Source: Lucinisca nassula
Taxonomy: Eukaryota > Mollusca > Bivalvia > Lucinida > Lucinidae
Reading direction: 5' to 3'
NCBI GenBank assembly: GCA_963580285.1
Contig: OY757026.1
Span: forward strand, 69,875,396 to 69,939,395
Length of the DNA stretch: 64,000 nt
Position 1 is the stretch's first letter; each line of letters starts with the position of its first letter. The translations under genes were made by a program, and so were the position numbers. Positions 1 through 10,900 of this stretch are shown piece by piece. The notes beneath the pieces were generated by a model. It was not told the origin of the DNA. It worked only from the letters and a program-made list of their open reading frames with translations, and searched no databases.

Positions 1-336
1 AATGCTGCATACCAGTCCAAATATTTCTTTGATGCGTACCAAACTCTGCTGCTTCAGTAATATTGATGCCCCCACCCCTTCTGTTACTTTGATACCTTCA
101 CTCCCTTGGTCCATTTAGAAATTTTATAATTGGTTTAACTTTTACAAGCACATTTATAGCTTCTTATGGCTTCCTGACTTCTTCATTTATATTGCATACA
201 AGCTCGAAAGATATATCAGAGGGTTGCGCTAATCGGGGGTATACGTGACCCACTAGTCGCTTTCTCTAGTCTATTTTAAAGTGATACATGTACAAGAGGC
301 CCATGTTCCCTAAAACGTTTACTCCGGGTGTCCAGT

Positions 337-410
337 ATACATACATTAAATCTTAAAAACTCTGAAAGATATCAATGTCTTTCAGAGTTTTTAAGACTTA
401 ATGCATGTAT
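337..410. repeat. Near-perfect inverted repeat (fold-back)
   Basis: Arms of about 33 bases (left begins ATACATACATTAAATCT, right is its complement with a few mismatches) flank a short ATCAATG loop. I see no related copy elsewhere in the window. It may be a small MITE. The rest of 1-821 shows nothing I can name. Confidence 0.6.
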
Positions 411-821
411 ATCAATGAAACACCAATGAAATAGTTGTGCGCCACAGACGCTATACACATTGCAATCTACGAACGTAACCGTGGTTTTCAGTCGTAAATG
501 AGGAAGCCAGTGAAAGAACGACCATAATGAGAGGTTTTCTTTTTCTTGATAAGCACACGCTTCATTAAGCTGAGCACGTTACAAAATTGAGGATAAAATA
601 TTTGACAATATCGGCATAATTGAAAAAGGGACGGTATATATACTTACGAAGCCATTAACATGTAGTTCAAATCAAATTTGCAACTATCCAACGTAATTTG
701 GGAAAATTGCTCAATAATGAGCCAGGGCTCGATAATACCTACAATAATTTAAGGCCCTTCGCGACCAGAGGGGACAAGGATCAACCTGAGTAACAAGGCA
801 GTATGGTCAAATGTTTTGCTT

Positions 822-1122
822 TTTGTTTGTTTGTTTGTTTTGTGGTTTAACGTCCCCGTCAACACTGTAAAGGTCATTTTGGAGACGTCACTTCCAATTT
901 TGTGGGACTTTTACCCGACACTGAGATGAAATGACTTCTCAAGCCCTATCGCCCTATGAAACCAATAGGGTTTATAACCATGGACGGGCCGACTCGCACA
1001 GCTTTACCAGGGTAGGCTTAGATCCTCTAAGCGGTTTACCAGTACTCATGTGCGGGTCGGTTTCAGCTCTGCGTGGAAGCATCATGCAGACCATCTATGT
1101 CTTCAAGCCCCGATGGGCGGGG
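822..1122 (-). mobile_element. R1 retroposon, near full length
   Basis: Read on the minus strand it starts CCCCGCCCATCGGGGC and ends GACGTTAAACCACAAAAC followed by repeated CAAA units, the structure of a LINE-mobilised short retroposon. About 300 bp, matching the other long copies here (31253, 35042, 36331, 37024, 45282, 53554). I see no tRNA-like head and no coding capacity. The family name is unknown to me; other copies prove retroposition by flanking target duplications. Confidence 0.8.
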
Positions 1123-1495
1123 TGTCTATTTTTGCCAGTCGACCGAAACTTACGAAGCACAGGTAACTCTACAATGCCGATGTCCACGTGACTATCAGTC
1201 TATCACTGATTTATATGAAATCCAGGTAACGGTTATTTATAGAAAAAAGCCGCGCTATTATTATCCATGTGAGGTCAGTGTTGCGTAACAGGGTAATCAA
1301 AACAATCTGGATGGGTTTGGCAAACAGTGAAGACTCAGATCAGACGCCGCAGAACGCGGCGTCTGCTCAGGGTCTACACTGTTTGCTTTCATTACAGGAA
1401 TTTAAGGTATAAACGAAACAGTCTAAGTCGGAGTTGGGGGCCATTTGTCCAGCCCAGTGCTGTCAGTGCTTTGATTTTTTTTTTGGATAGCCGGA
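1123..1495 (+). mobile_element. Element G copy 1, carrying a PAL2 palindrome
   Basis: Shares with 9815-10070 and 44827-45196 the ordered blocks TCGACC..AAGTTAC, CACGTGACTATCA, GAAATCCAGGTAA, AAAATAGCCGC, GTGAGGTCAGTG, GGCAAACAGTG and a downstream CTTTGATTTT. PAL2 lies at 1321-1385 as a strong 25-base-arm hairpin centred on CAGAACG. No terminal inverted repeat could be fixed, so the limits are approximate. Confidence 0.6.
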
Positions 1496-1503
1496 TGACT
1501 ATA

Positions 1504-1551
1504 GTGGCGAAGACTTTGATCAGACTGCTCTGATCTGTCTTCACCGGTAGA
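1504..1551. repeat. Degenerate PAL2-like palindrome
   Basis: GGCGAAGACTTTGATCAGA is followed after a short CTGCT loop by the matching CTGATCTGTCTTCACC arm. Smaller and more diverged than the PAL2 at 1321. Confidence 0.45.
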
Positions 1552-2229
1552 CCATGGTATAAGTGTAGGCTTTATCGTGCGCTAGCACTCCTTTAAGTCG
1601 ATTCTTACGTGCACCCATGCAATTTGTGTTTGTTACAAAAATATGAAAATTACAAGTACATGTATTTCGTTGTCAATCATTGCCAGTTGCCCAATGAGCC
1701 ATTACCATATATGAAAACGTTGTTCTCGAACAGCCGCACTTTTTTGACGACAGTAGTATCTTGAAATTGGCTCAATGTCGACTCGACTGACTCGGTCGAC
1801 AGCTATTTATTTCAAATTGCTAGTTTTACTTGTATGACAAAGTCTTCATTGTCGACAGGCTGGGGCGACAGCATAGGTAGAACAGTTGGTATTATAAGCA
1901 CAATAATATGAACTTTGCAGGTGTGAACAAATATTATCTCTAGTGAGCAACCACAAAATGTATGCTCAGAGCAGAAAGTAGAAAAATATGTAAAAAATTC
2001 ATCATAAAAAAAAAAACAAAAAAAAACAAAAAAAAAAACAAAAAACAAAAACAAAATAAAATGTTTTTGAAATATGAAGAACGCGAATCTGATGAGAAGT
2101 AATACGATATGGTCAACAGATTGTTTATTTACCATTTATCTGCTGCATAAATTAATCTAGCAACACACATTTCAGTTATCAACCAATCAAATTACTTGAT
2201 ATGATTTTGTTGAATAACAATCAATCAGG
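1552..2229. other. No recognisable feature; A-rich tract
   Basis: Nothing supported beyond an A-rich stretch interrupted by single C residues at about 2006-2060. The open frame on the minus strand here is this low-complexity tract read as Phe-rich protein and is not a gene. Confidence 0.4.
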
Positions 2230-2271
2230 ATCCTGATCAGCTGGCTTCTGAAGAAGCCATTTGATCAGGAT
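2230..2271. repeat. PAL2-type fold-back, short form
   Basis: ATCCTGATCAG with inner CTGGCTTCTGAAGAAGCCA and closing TGATCAGGAT. The loop region GGCTTCTGAAGAAGCC is the same as in the longer palindrome at 13621-13686, linking the two. Confidence 0.6.
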
Positions 2272-2404
2272 TTATATATAATTGCAAAGGTAGGGGTTTT
2301 CGCGTTCAGCGGGATAAGGGGATGTTGACACAGTCTGCGGGTAGTCGTTGGAACCGCCTGACGAGTACCAAGGAAAAAAAAAAACATATTCGTGTAAACA
2401 CGAC

Positions 2405-2832
2405 TTTTCTTGCACACCAGATAAGGAAATCCATAGTTTTAGCTTGGGATAGAAATTCTGTTCTTACCCTGTTGTTCTTACCCAAAAGCGAATATTCTCG
2501 CGTGTTTGATAAATGCACTGGTTGAATACGACCTCATGTGCGCCGTCGTTAAAGTTGACGTGACAGCGCGTTACGTGACGTCGCTAAACACTACTGTAGT
2601 GTCATCACAATATGGCGGCCATCGGCAACCGAAGTGACTGCAGTATTAAAATTCACGCTCATAAATGGAAGATATAAAAGAAAAAGAATTCTACACGTAC
2701 ATGGGTCTTAGGGGTGGATAGAAAAATCCGCCCCGAGAGATCACTGTCCGGCATCTCTCGACAAGCCTCGTGATGCCGGACAGTGACCATCGGAACGGAT
2801 TTTTCCATCCACCCCTCGCACCTATGTAAGAT
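2405..2832 (+). repeat. R5 repeat, copy a (tandem with copy b)
   Basis: A ~430-bp unit with ordered landmarks: TTCTTGCACACCAG, AAATCGAATATAATCG-like block, CGTTACGTGACGTC, a CAATATGGCGGCC box at 2608-2620, then a ~105-base hairpin at 2711-2816 with arms containing ATCACTGTCCGGCATC. Copies follow at 2838 and 12949. Here the first TGACGTCA is reduced to TTGACGTGACA and the second to GTGACGTCGC, while the GGCGGCC box is the best of the three. Confidence 0.75.
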
Positions 2833-2837
2833 TTTTA

Positions 2838-3265
2838 TTTTCTTGCACACCAGACAAGGAAATCCGCGATTTTACCCTGGGATAGAAATTTATGTTCTGA
2901 CCCTGGTGTTCCGACCCCAAATCGAATATAATCGCGTGTTTGATAAATGCACTGGTTGATTACGACCTTGTGTGCGCCGTCGTAAAGGTTGACGTCATGC
3001 ACGATCCGTGACGTCACTTTACATTCCTGCAGTGTTAACACAATATGGCGGACGTTGGTAACCGAAGTGACTGCAGCATTGAAATTTCGCGCTAAGAAAT
3101 GGAAGGTATGCAAGAAAAAGAATCCAATATGGATGTAAGGGGTGAAAAGAAAAATCCGTCCCTCGGGATCACTGTCCGGCATCACTCGGCAAGCCTCGTG
3201 ACGCCGGACAGTGACCCTTGGGACGGATTTTTCTATCCACCTCTCACACATATCAGATTCTTATA
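2838..3265 (+). repeat. R5 repeat, copy b, with two CRE-type sites
   Basis: Directly follows copy a in the same orientation. Contains perfect TGACGTCA at 2990-2997 and 3009-3016, then AATATGGCGGACGTTGG at about 3043, and the closing hairpin at 3138-3245. TGACGTCA is the known CREB/ATF palindrome and AATATGGCGG resembles the YY1 consensus; whether either is bound here is inference. Confidence 0.75.
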
Positions 3266-3379
3266 TTCTCCATATGAAGTCGGGTTTACAAGAGTATCTT
3301 TTGCATGATGAGTTTAGCTTGATGAAGTGCCTTAATGAACACTTATGAATGCTTTGTTTGTAGAAACTATGCCTACGGT

Positions 3380-3440
3380 CCTCCCCCGTAGCCTAGTGGT
3401 AAAGCGAACTGGCCCGTAAGGGGAATGGGAACACCTAGCA
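3380..3440 (+). other. Possible tRNA-like SINE head
   Basis: CCGTAGCCTAGTGGTAAAGCG resembles the D-arm/A-box half of a tRNA, as in the S4 heads at 49690 and 58031. No convincing B-box follows, so this may be a truncated SINE or chance. Confidence 0.3.
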
Positions 3441-4371
3441 CATTTTCCCGTCATTTTTTTTTCGAAAAAGGAGACAACGTTCGGGACTTCCTGTTCGCTT
3501 TTCTTTAAGCTCTGTCCCACGGAGAAAGGGGTCTACGCGCTCGTCATTTGATCTAGTTTACAACTGACCTCCTAACTGCGATTTATTAGTCGACAAATCA
3601 CAGTTAGAGATGATCTTTTTCTTAAGTGAAACTGTGCCTTGAAAGGACAAAGGTTGCACGGCGGATAATAAAGATGTACCATTTCTGATTTTATTCCCGC
3701 TATCAGTTAAGTGCTGTCATATTTTCATGACAAACAATTTATACAAATATTAATGTGTAATCGATTAAACAACTCATTTTACAACTTTTATAACACATAA
3801 ACCGTATCGATGTACTCAATAATGGTTAACTCAACAGCAGGTTAAGCTCTTAAAGTGTCCAGCTGAAAGAAAAATGGACGCCATTTTAAGTATTTTCTTC
3901 CATATTTTCACAGAAAATTTATCTCATAATGTTGCATAAAATTTTTAAGTGAGACAATGAACAACAAATGTCAATCTTTACGGTTTCTACAAAAAGCAAA
4001 TACTTGTGTGTTTGAGACTTTGCAAAAATATCAAAACAAAACAAAACAAAACAACAAAACCAAAAAAAAAAAAAAAAAAAAAAAAAGAGGTCCATGATGA
4101 ACCTATTTCGCTCTCCTGAGTTATTATTTACTTACATTGTTGTTTTAAAGTTTTTAAACAGCCAATTTGTATAGAGGAGCAGAACCACTTAAACACTTTT
4201 GGTAGATCAAGGAACTTTTCTGTCGAAGTTCTTTCAAAACTGAGACATTGGAGAAGATGTTCTTTAATGATTTTTCTGTCTTTACATGTACCTCTACAGG
4301 CATATGCACATTTTGTTTAGCAGAGCAAACCCATTTCAGCCATTTAAGCAATCACCAATACATGATTGAAT
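3441..4371. other. Unassigned DNA with A-tract and small hairpin
   Basis: Holds a small hairpin at about 3571-3606 (CTAACTGCGATTT against AAATCACAGTTAG) and a long A-tract at about 4062-4086. No gene or dispersed repeat seen. Confidence 0.4.
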
Positions 4372-4612
4372 GTTTTGCTTACAATGACATGTCAACCCTT
4401 GTGGATTATTTTGTGTGATCTCACAGAGAAAGTGAGTGATAGTGGAGAAAGACAAAAACGAATGGAAGTGTTAAAACAGAAAACACAACAACACTCCCCC
4501 TCTCCCCTTACCTGCTGCTTGCCCTACTGTAAGCCAATATCCGTTGGACGCCCCAGTGACGCAAAATACACGGAACGTTTGCCTTACCCAACCATCCCTC
4601 AATCATCAGTAA
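4372..4612 (-). repeat. R4 dispersed repeat, copy 1
   Basis: Landmarks shared with 18055, 21018, 23880 (reversed) and 50290: TGTCAACCCTTGTGG, TTTGTGTGATCTCACAGAG, a C-rich run, CTTACCTGC, and CAGTGACGCAAAATACACG. On the minus strand it would end near CATTGTAAGC, a weak version of the CGTTAAACC tail of R1. Diverged copy. Confidence 0.6.
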
Positions 4613-4621
4613 TATAATACT

Positions 4622-7099
4622 ACTTTGAGATGGGATGTTTCAATGGAACAGACCTAAGATGAGCCAAACTGTTTAAAATATATTTCGGTACGAAAATAAA
4701 AGAGAAGCATTTCTGTGAATTGGGTTTGAAATTGGGCCATTGACTCTATTTTTGACTCTGGCCATTTTATTCAGTGGAATAGAACCATTTTAGCAGTTTT
4801 GGTAGAGGGTTACCAAAGGAGCATTCCTGTGAAAATAGTTTGAAATCGCATCTTAGCTTAGGAGGAGATGTCGTTTTAAGTGTTTTTTTTTTCTATTTTA
4901 GCGCTGGTGGCCATTTTGTTCAGCAGAGCGGAACCATTTTAGCAGTTTTGGTAGAGGGTCACCTAATAAATATTCCCTTAAAATTATTTTGAACTCGGAC
5001 CATTAGCCTAGGAGGAGATATTGTTAAACAGTTTTTTAAGGTTTTTTTTTTCTATTTTTGCCCTGGTTGCCATTTTGTTCAGCGGAGCGGAACTATTTTA
5101 GCAATTTTGGTAGAGGGTCCTCCAATGGACATGCTTATGAAATTATTTTGGAATCGGACTATTAGCCTAGGAGGAGATGTCCTTTAAATGTTTTTCTAAG
5201 GTTTCTATTTTTAGCTCTGGTGGCCATTCTGTTCAGAGAAGCGAAACCATTTTAGCAATTTTGGTAGAGGGTCGCCTAATAAATATTCCTGTGAAATTAT
5301 TTTGAAATCGGACCATAGGAGGAGATGTCGTTTAAATGTTATTTCTAAGGTTTTTCTGTTCTTAACTCTGGTGGCCATTTTGTTCACGGAGCGGAGCTAT
5401 TTTAACAATTTTGGTAGAGGGTCATCCAAAGAACATTTCTGTGAAATTATTTTGGAATCGGACCATTAGCCTAGGAGGAGATGTCGTTTAAAGGTCTTTT
5501 TTCTTTCTATTTTTAGCTCTTGTGGCCATTTTGTTCAGCGGAGCGAAACCATTTTAGCAATTTTCGTAGAGAGTCATCCATCCAACATTCCTGTGAAATT
5601 ATTTTGAAATCAGACCATTAGGATAGGAGGAGATGTCGTTTAAATGTTTTTCTATTTTTAGCTCTGGTCGCCATTTTGTTCAGCGGAGCGAAACCATTTT
5701 AGCAATTTTGGAAGAGGGTCATCTAATAAATATTCTTTGAAATCGGACCATTAGCCTAGGAGTTAATGTCGTTTGAGGGGTTTTCTAAAGTTTTTCTGTT
5801 TTTAGCTCTGGCGGCCATGTTGTTCAGCCGAGCCGTGGTATTTTAACAATTTTGGTAGAGGATCATCCAAGGAACATTCCTGTTGAATTATTTTGAAATC
5901 GACCGTTTGCCTAGGAGGAGATGTCGTTTAAAGGTTTTTTTTCTATTTTTAGCTCTGGTTGCCATTTTGATCAGCGGAGCGAAATCATTTTAGAAATTTT
6001 GGCAGAGGGTCACCTAATAAATGTTCCTGTAAAATTATTTTGAAACCTGACCAATAGCGTAGGCGGAAATGTCGTTCAAAGTTTTTTCTAAGGTTTTTCT
6101 GATTTTAGCTCTAGCGGCCATTTTGTTCAGCGGAGCGGAGCTCTTTAAGCAATTTTGGTAGAGGGTCACCTAATACATGTAAATATTCCTGTGAAATTAT
6201 TTTGAAATCAGACTGTTAGCCTATGAGGTGATGTCGTTTAAATGTTTTTCTATTTTTTTTCTGTTTTTTACCTCTGACGGCCATTTTGTTCAGCGGAGCG
6301 GAACAATTTTAGCAATTTTGGTAGGGGGTTATCCAAAGGACATTCCTTTAAAATTATTTTGAAATAGGACCATTAGCCTAGGAGGAGATATCGTTTAAAG
6401 GTTTTTTATATATTTTTAGCTCTGGTGGCCATTTTATTCAGCGGAGCGGAACCGTTTTAGCAATTTTAGTAGAGGTTTATCCAAGAAATATTCCTGTGAA
6501 ATCATTTTAAAATCGGAGAATTAGCCTAGGAGGAGATGTCGTTTAAATGTTTATTTTTAGCTCTTGCGGCCATTTTGTTCAACGGAACCATTTCAGTATT
6601 TTTTGGGAGGGAGGGGGGGGGGGGTCAATTTTGGAAGAGGGTCTTCTTATAAATATTCCCGTGAAATTATTTTGAAATTGGACCATTAGCCTAGGAGGAG
6701 ATGACGTTTAAACGTTTTCTAAGGTTTTTCTATATTTAGCTCTGGCGGCCATTTTGTTCAGCGGAGTGGAACTGTTTTAGCAATTTCTGATAGAGGGTCA
6801 TCCAAGGAACATTCTTATGAAATTATTTTGAAATCGGACCATTAGCCTAAGAGGCCTAAGAGAAGATGTCGTTTAAAAGTTTTTTTCTATATTTAGCTCT
6901 GGCGGCCATTCAGTGGAGCGGAACCATTTTAGTAACTTTGGTATAGGGTCACCCAAGGAATATTCCTGTGAAATTATTTTAAAATTGGCATTGTGGTTTT
7001 GGAGATGTCATTTGAAGAAATAGTTGACGGACAGACAGACGGACGGACGACGGACGCTGGCCAAAAAGCGACCACAATAGCTCACCTTGTGAGCTAAAA
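4622..7099 (+). repeat. T1 tandem array, about 15 units of ~152 bp
   Basis: GGCCATTTTGTTCAGCGGAGC recurs at about 4764, 4909, 5066, 5219, 5371, 5521, 5666, 5810, 5958, 6113, 6277, 6426, 6567, 6746 and 6902, spaced 141-179 bp. Each unit also holds TTTTGGTAGAGGGTCA, TTCCTGTGAAATTATTTTGAAATC and CTAGGAGGAGATGTCGTTTAA. The array ends in GACGGACAGACAGACGGACGG and a small hairpin AGCTCACCTTGTGAGCT at 7079-7095. A G-run at 6604-6625 interrupts one unit. Non-coding. Confidence 0.9.
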
Positions 7100-7173
7100 C
7101 AAAATACCTATTACCAATATTATGCGACTTCTTTGTCCACCCCATCTTTATCCTTCTACTCAGTACATGTATG

Positions 7174-7453
7174 CATCACGAAAACACGCCTATATAATTT
7201 TGACCCCCTTGAACCCAACTTTTATACAGTAAAACTAGGGTTTCCGAGGGTATACCTTATTTTTCTTATTTCTGCTCTAAAATATAGATTGTGGGTACTT
7301 GTTAGAACCGCCTCGATGAGGCGGTTCTAACGAGTGCCCACAATCTATATTTGGAGCAGAAATAAGAAAAATATCACAATTTTTCATCATAAAATTTTCA
7401 TTTTTTCGGCGATAAAGGTGGCAATGTATTTGTATAGGCGTGTTTGCGTAATG
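7174..7453 (+). mobile_element. PC-A element, complete
   Basis: 280 bp. Outer ends CATCACGAAAACACGCC and its near complement ending GCGTAATG. Inside: CCCCTTGAACCCAACTTTTATACAG, AAAACTAGGGTTT, TTATTTTTCTTATTTCTGCTC, then the ~60-base palindromic core at about 7286-7350 with loop GAT, then AGCAGAAATAAGAAAAAT and AAAATTTTCATTTTTTCGGCG. No open frame. Non-autonomous element of unknown superfamily; the best intact reference copy in the window. Confidence 0.85.
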
Positions 7454-8248
7454 ATTGGAGATAAAATATTTTTGATAGTGTTACCTCCCCGAAAAGCCTA
7501 TCCATTCTTCCTCTTATGAAAAGCAGGATCGGTAACAAAATAATAACTGAATTAATTATTTACCCATTACTTACAATTCCCTAAGACAATTCAGAGACAC
7601 ACCTCGAAAAGTAATAGAAACACTAAGGAATTGTCATTGTGACGATGAATTATATTATTACGCTCTGTAAACTTATCACAAATATTCCTAATTTACCGGT
7701 GTACACCAAGGAGTTTCTTGGCGATATAATTAAATCAGTTGTCAGCTGAAAATAGATGCAATTTTTCATCACATCAAAGCAACAACTGTATTATATTTCC
7801 CAAGTCCCAACACAATAAAGTCGATGCTATTCAACATCAGCCTTTGGGACCCGAGGAGACGAATATTTGGTGAACAGCATAGGAATGCATTTCAGTTTTG
7901 TGGATTTTATCGATGTGTAGACTCCGGCTAATCACTCACAAACTTAGCATGAAGCCGAAGGGGTGTACACATCGAGAAAACTACAAAAATGAGAATTCAT
8001 TCCTTATAAATCCAACTTTACCATCGAAATGTAGAAAAATGCCAAATTATGGTCCACTTTATGAATCTTTCTATAGCGTAAAGATGAACGGCGGAATGAT
8101 TATTGAATTAGAAACTGCCACAAGCAAGAAGAAACAAAGAGCAGATCGCTGTGACACAAATATGCAAAATAAATTATATTTCCATTGGTTGTTTTTACCC
8201 TTTCCCCGTTTTCCCAGGAACAAACTCTTCTCTTTCTGAGCAGACCCA
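7454..8248. other. Unassigned DNA
   Basis: No repeat shared with the rest of the window and no convincing coding region. The longest frame (7898-8239 +, 113 codons) has no recognisable domain. Confidence 0.4.
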
Positions 8249-8724
8249 CATTACGGAAACACGCCTATACAAATCCACTGTAAACCTTACCGCCGAAAAA
8301 ACGAACATTTGAAGACGAAAAAGTGTGATATGTTTCTTTATTTTTGCTCAAAATAGAAATAAGAAAGTAAGGTTTGCCCCTTTCATCACGCGAACAAGTC
8401 CGTGAAATGAACACCCACCTAAACCCCACTATATATAGAGAAAACTGGGATTTACGGGGTTAAACATTATTTTTCTTATTTCTGCTCCAAGACATAAGTT
8501 GTGGGTACTCATTAGAACCGCCTCAATGAGGCGGTTCTAACGACCACACACAACCTATCTTCTGAGCATTTATAAGAAAAATATCACGGATTTTGATCAC
8601 CATTTTGGATACTTGAAAAAACGCACTATATCGCACAGGCGTGTTATCGTAATGAAACCCCAGTTTTACTGTATAAAAGTGGGGTTCAAGGGGGTCAAAA
8701 GTAGATAGGCGTGTTTTCGTGATT
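8249..8724 (-). mobile_element. PC-A copy, core deleted, split by a PC-B
   Basis: Left end CATTACGGAAACACGCC, right end GGCGTGTTTTCGTGATT. The sequence runs TTTTTGCTCAAAA directly into TAGAAATAAGAAA, so the whole palindromic core is missing while both arms remain. The second arm is interrupted after GTTTGCCCCTTT by the PC-B at 8384 and resumes at AAACCCCAGTTTTAC. Confidence 0.8.
8384..8654 (+). mobile_element. PC-B element nested in PC-A
   Basis: 271 bp. Ends CATCACGCGAACAAGTCCG and GTGTTATCGTAATG. PC-B differs from PC-A in its outer arms (GTGAAATGAACACCC; GCACTATATCGCAC) and has ACTATATATAGAGAAAACTGGG, but keeps the core, here with loop AAT and a decayed right outer stem. Removing CAT...ATG restores the host PC-A reading with no base gained or lost, so no target-site duplication is visible. 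Confidence 0.8.
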
Positions 8725-9103
8725 AGATCAATATGACAAGACAAGGAACTTCAGACTTTATCCATTCATTCATTTATCTTCAGACTTGATTTTTTTTTCG
8801 GAAGCAAGAAAAACGTGTGGTATTTGTTTTCTTTTTCAAGGAAAAGTACGACTTTTACATTCCATTTATCATATGGCGTCGCGTCTGAGAATGTAATAAC
8901 GCCATGTTATATATTCGATAATCTACTAGTGGATTTAATATGCAAATTAGTTAGATACGCCCCGTAACGTTACATGTACGGCGTCCTTAACGACGTCGCG
9001 TTTACTTATGGCGGAATATTGTTATTTTTGTAAAACGTTCGTGAATAAAATGCGTTTTAAATGTCAAATGATAAATAGAATCTTGCATTCGTGCTAATGT
9101 ATA

Positions 9104-9232
9104 ATTGAATTTATTAAACTTGTTAAAGAAAAGGGATAAAATGCTCGGCAAAGCCTCACATCTTATCTCTTTTCCTCAACGAGTTTAGTAAATTCAATAA
9201 TACATGAACTCGTTGAGGAAAATGGATAAAAT
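9104..9232. repeat. Inverted repeat with a third repeated arm
   Basis: Arm at 9104-9143 (ATTGAATTTATTAAAC...) pairs with 9159-9198; a further partial copy (GAACTCGTTGAGGAAAATGG) follows at 9207-9232. About 40-base arms, loop CTCGGCAAAGCCT. Sequence 8725-9103 before it holds nothing I can name. Confidence 0.65.
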
Positions 9233-9299
9233 AAATAACAATGATAAAGATAATAAGGAACGTTCAATATTTTGCTTAGTTGTTTTTGGGCGAAGGCAG

Positions 9300-9583
9300 C
9301 ATATCACGTGAACACGCATATATAATTTTGACCTCCTTAAACCCCGGTTTTATATACTAAAACTGGGGTTTGTAGGGGTAAACCTTATTTTTCTTATTTC
9401 TGCTCTAAAATATAGATTGTGGGAACTCGTTAGAACCGCCTCGATGAGGCGGTTCTAACGAGTACCAACAATCTATATTTTGAGCAGAAATAAGAAAAAT
9501 ATTACGATATTTCGTCTTAAAATTTTCATTTTTTTCGGCAATAAATGTTACAATGTATCTCGTATACGCGTGTTTTCGTGATG
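9300..9583 (+). mobile_element. PC-A element, complete
   Basis: Left end TATCACGTGAACACGC (diverged from CATCACG), right end GTGTTTTCGTGATG. Core at about 9417-9477, loop GAT, perfect arms in the inner 20 bases. 9584-9814 shows nothing further. Confidence 0.85.
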
Positions 9584-9814
9584 ATGAAGAAGAAGAGTCG
9601 CCTGAGCTGTTGTAATATCCAATACGGTGAATGCTTTTGCTTTTAACAGCTCCATAGAGAGATGGACAAACAATTAGTAATAATTATATTGCTAACAAAT
9701 ACGACAGAAAATGTAACAACCAGTGACATGGCACTTGCCTTAGTTTGTTATCGAATGAATTATTCAACCTACGGCATCGTATTCTTCTATTTCTAAGGAA
9801 AATGCATTAGGCTC

Positions 9815-10070
9815 TTTGTTGGGTCGATTGTTTGCAAATCGACCCAAAGTTACTGAGCACAGTAGCTTTTCTTTGTTGATGTTCACGTGACTGTCTCTGA
9901 TTTGTAGGAAATCCAGGTAATGCTTATTGATAGAAAATAGCCGCGCAGTTCTGCTCGGTGTGAGGTCAGTGTGTTACGTAATAGGATTGTCTATAGAATC
10001 TGGACTAGAATAATGTTTTGGGTTTTGCAAACAGTATAGACCAAGATCAGACGCCACAGAACACGGAATA
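9815..10070 (+). mobile_element. Element G copy 2, truncated in its PAL2
   Basis: Starts near GTCGATTGTTTGCAAATCGACCC (itself a small hairpin) and runs through CACGTGACTGTCT, GAAATCCAGGTAAT and GTGAGGTCAGTG to CAAACAGTATAGACCAAGATCAGACGCC, where only the left PAL2 arm plus CAGAACACGG remains. Confidence 0.6.
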
Positions 10071-10184
10071 TAAGGGTTACGTGGCGTGACATTTTTTTGT
10101 AAAACAAAACATTTGCACGCTGTTTTTTTTCTACAAAGAGCGGAACAGCGTTGACGTAACACCGGTAGAGAACAATTTTTAGAC

Positions 10185-10202
10185 TGACGTCACTTGACGT
10201 CA
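10185..10202. promoter_or_regulatory. Pair of CRE-type TGACGTCA motifs
   Basis: Two perfect TGACGTCA palindromes at 10185-10192 and 10195-10202, separated by two bases. The motif is the established CREB/ATF site; no promoter or gene is visible nearby, so function is unproven. Confidence 0.35.
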
Positions 10203-10311
10203 ATGAAAATCATGTGACTCAGTGCGTTCCACCGTGGAATAAATTTTGGTACTGCACTGTTGGCCAATGTCCGAGAAAAAGGCCGCTGCGCATACATGAA
10301 TTAAATTTACT

Positions 10312-10440
10312 TTTAGTGCGATTGTTATCGCCCCATAGTGATTAGAAAAGATAATTTTGGCTTACTGCAAAACGCCCATTTTGTACTGGAAACCTCAAAA
10401 CGGGTGTTGGTAAACAGTGCAGGTCCAGATCAAATGCCGC
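10312..10440 (+). mobile_element. Element E, partial copy
   Basis: CGATTGTTATCGCCCCATAG, then AAAACGCCCATTTTGTACTGGAAACC, TCAAAACGGGTGTTGG and half of PAL2 (AAACAGTGCAGGTCCAGATCA). The next E copy at 10600 repeats the same order, making a two-unit tandem of about 290 bp. Confidence 0.55.
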
Positions 10441-10599
10441 CTTCTGAAGTATCCATACGTGGTAAATTATTGGGCGTTTATAGCAGTACATGTGAATGGT
10501 AGCTTGTGGGGTCTTTACGAATAGCAACTGGTCTGCACTTTTTGCCAATGTCTCAGAAAATGGCGGCTAGGCTTACATGTTTATGGGTTCAATTCGCAT

Positions 10600-10900
10600 T
10601 TTTGGGACGATTGTTATCACCCCATAGTAAGGGGCGATTGCTATCGCGCTAAAGTAATAAGAAGCTGCAAAATGCCCTTTTTGAACCGGAAATCTCAAAA
10701 CGGGTAATTGGTAAACAGTGCAGGTACAGATCAAATGCCACCTTCTGCGGCGTCTGATCTGGGCCTTCGCTGATCGCAAACAGTTTTGCTATTTTCCAAA
10801 TAAATTTAGAAGAATACACAACCTGGCATCCCTAAATTTCTAACTGATTCTGTGCTTATGTATGGTAGCATATTCCATTCAGTACAAAATGGGTTAAAAG
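10600..10900 (+). mobile_element. Element E copy with asymmetric PAL2
   Basis: AAATGCCCTTTTTGAACCGG at the left and CAGTACAAAATGGGTTAAAAG at the right form diverged inverted ends. PAL2 at about 10710-10785 has one arm ACAGTGCAGGTACAGATCA and the other CTGATCTGGGCCTTCGCTG. Then CTATTTTCCAAATAAATTT and ACACAACCTGGCATCCCTAAA, shared with 15910, 43450 and 51575. Confidence 0.65.

Noticed and set aside
931..1191. 86-codon frame in R1 and similar frames in other R1 copies
   Set aside because: The frames are not conserved between R1 copies and R1 has the features of a non-coding retroposon.
1812..2135. 107-codon Phe-rich frame on the minus strand
   Set aside because: It is an A-rich tract read in reverse; no domain, start context or conservation.
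2405..3265. Host promoter with CRE and YY1 sites
   Set aside because: The motifs are part of a dispersed repeat with another copy 10 kb away and no gene follows; kept only as a property of R5.
4622..7012. CRISPR-like array
   Set aside because: Units are contiguous and homologous over their whole length with no unique spacers, and the DNA is eukaryotic.
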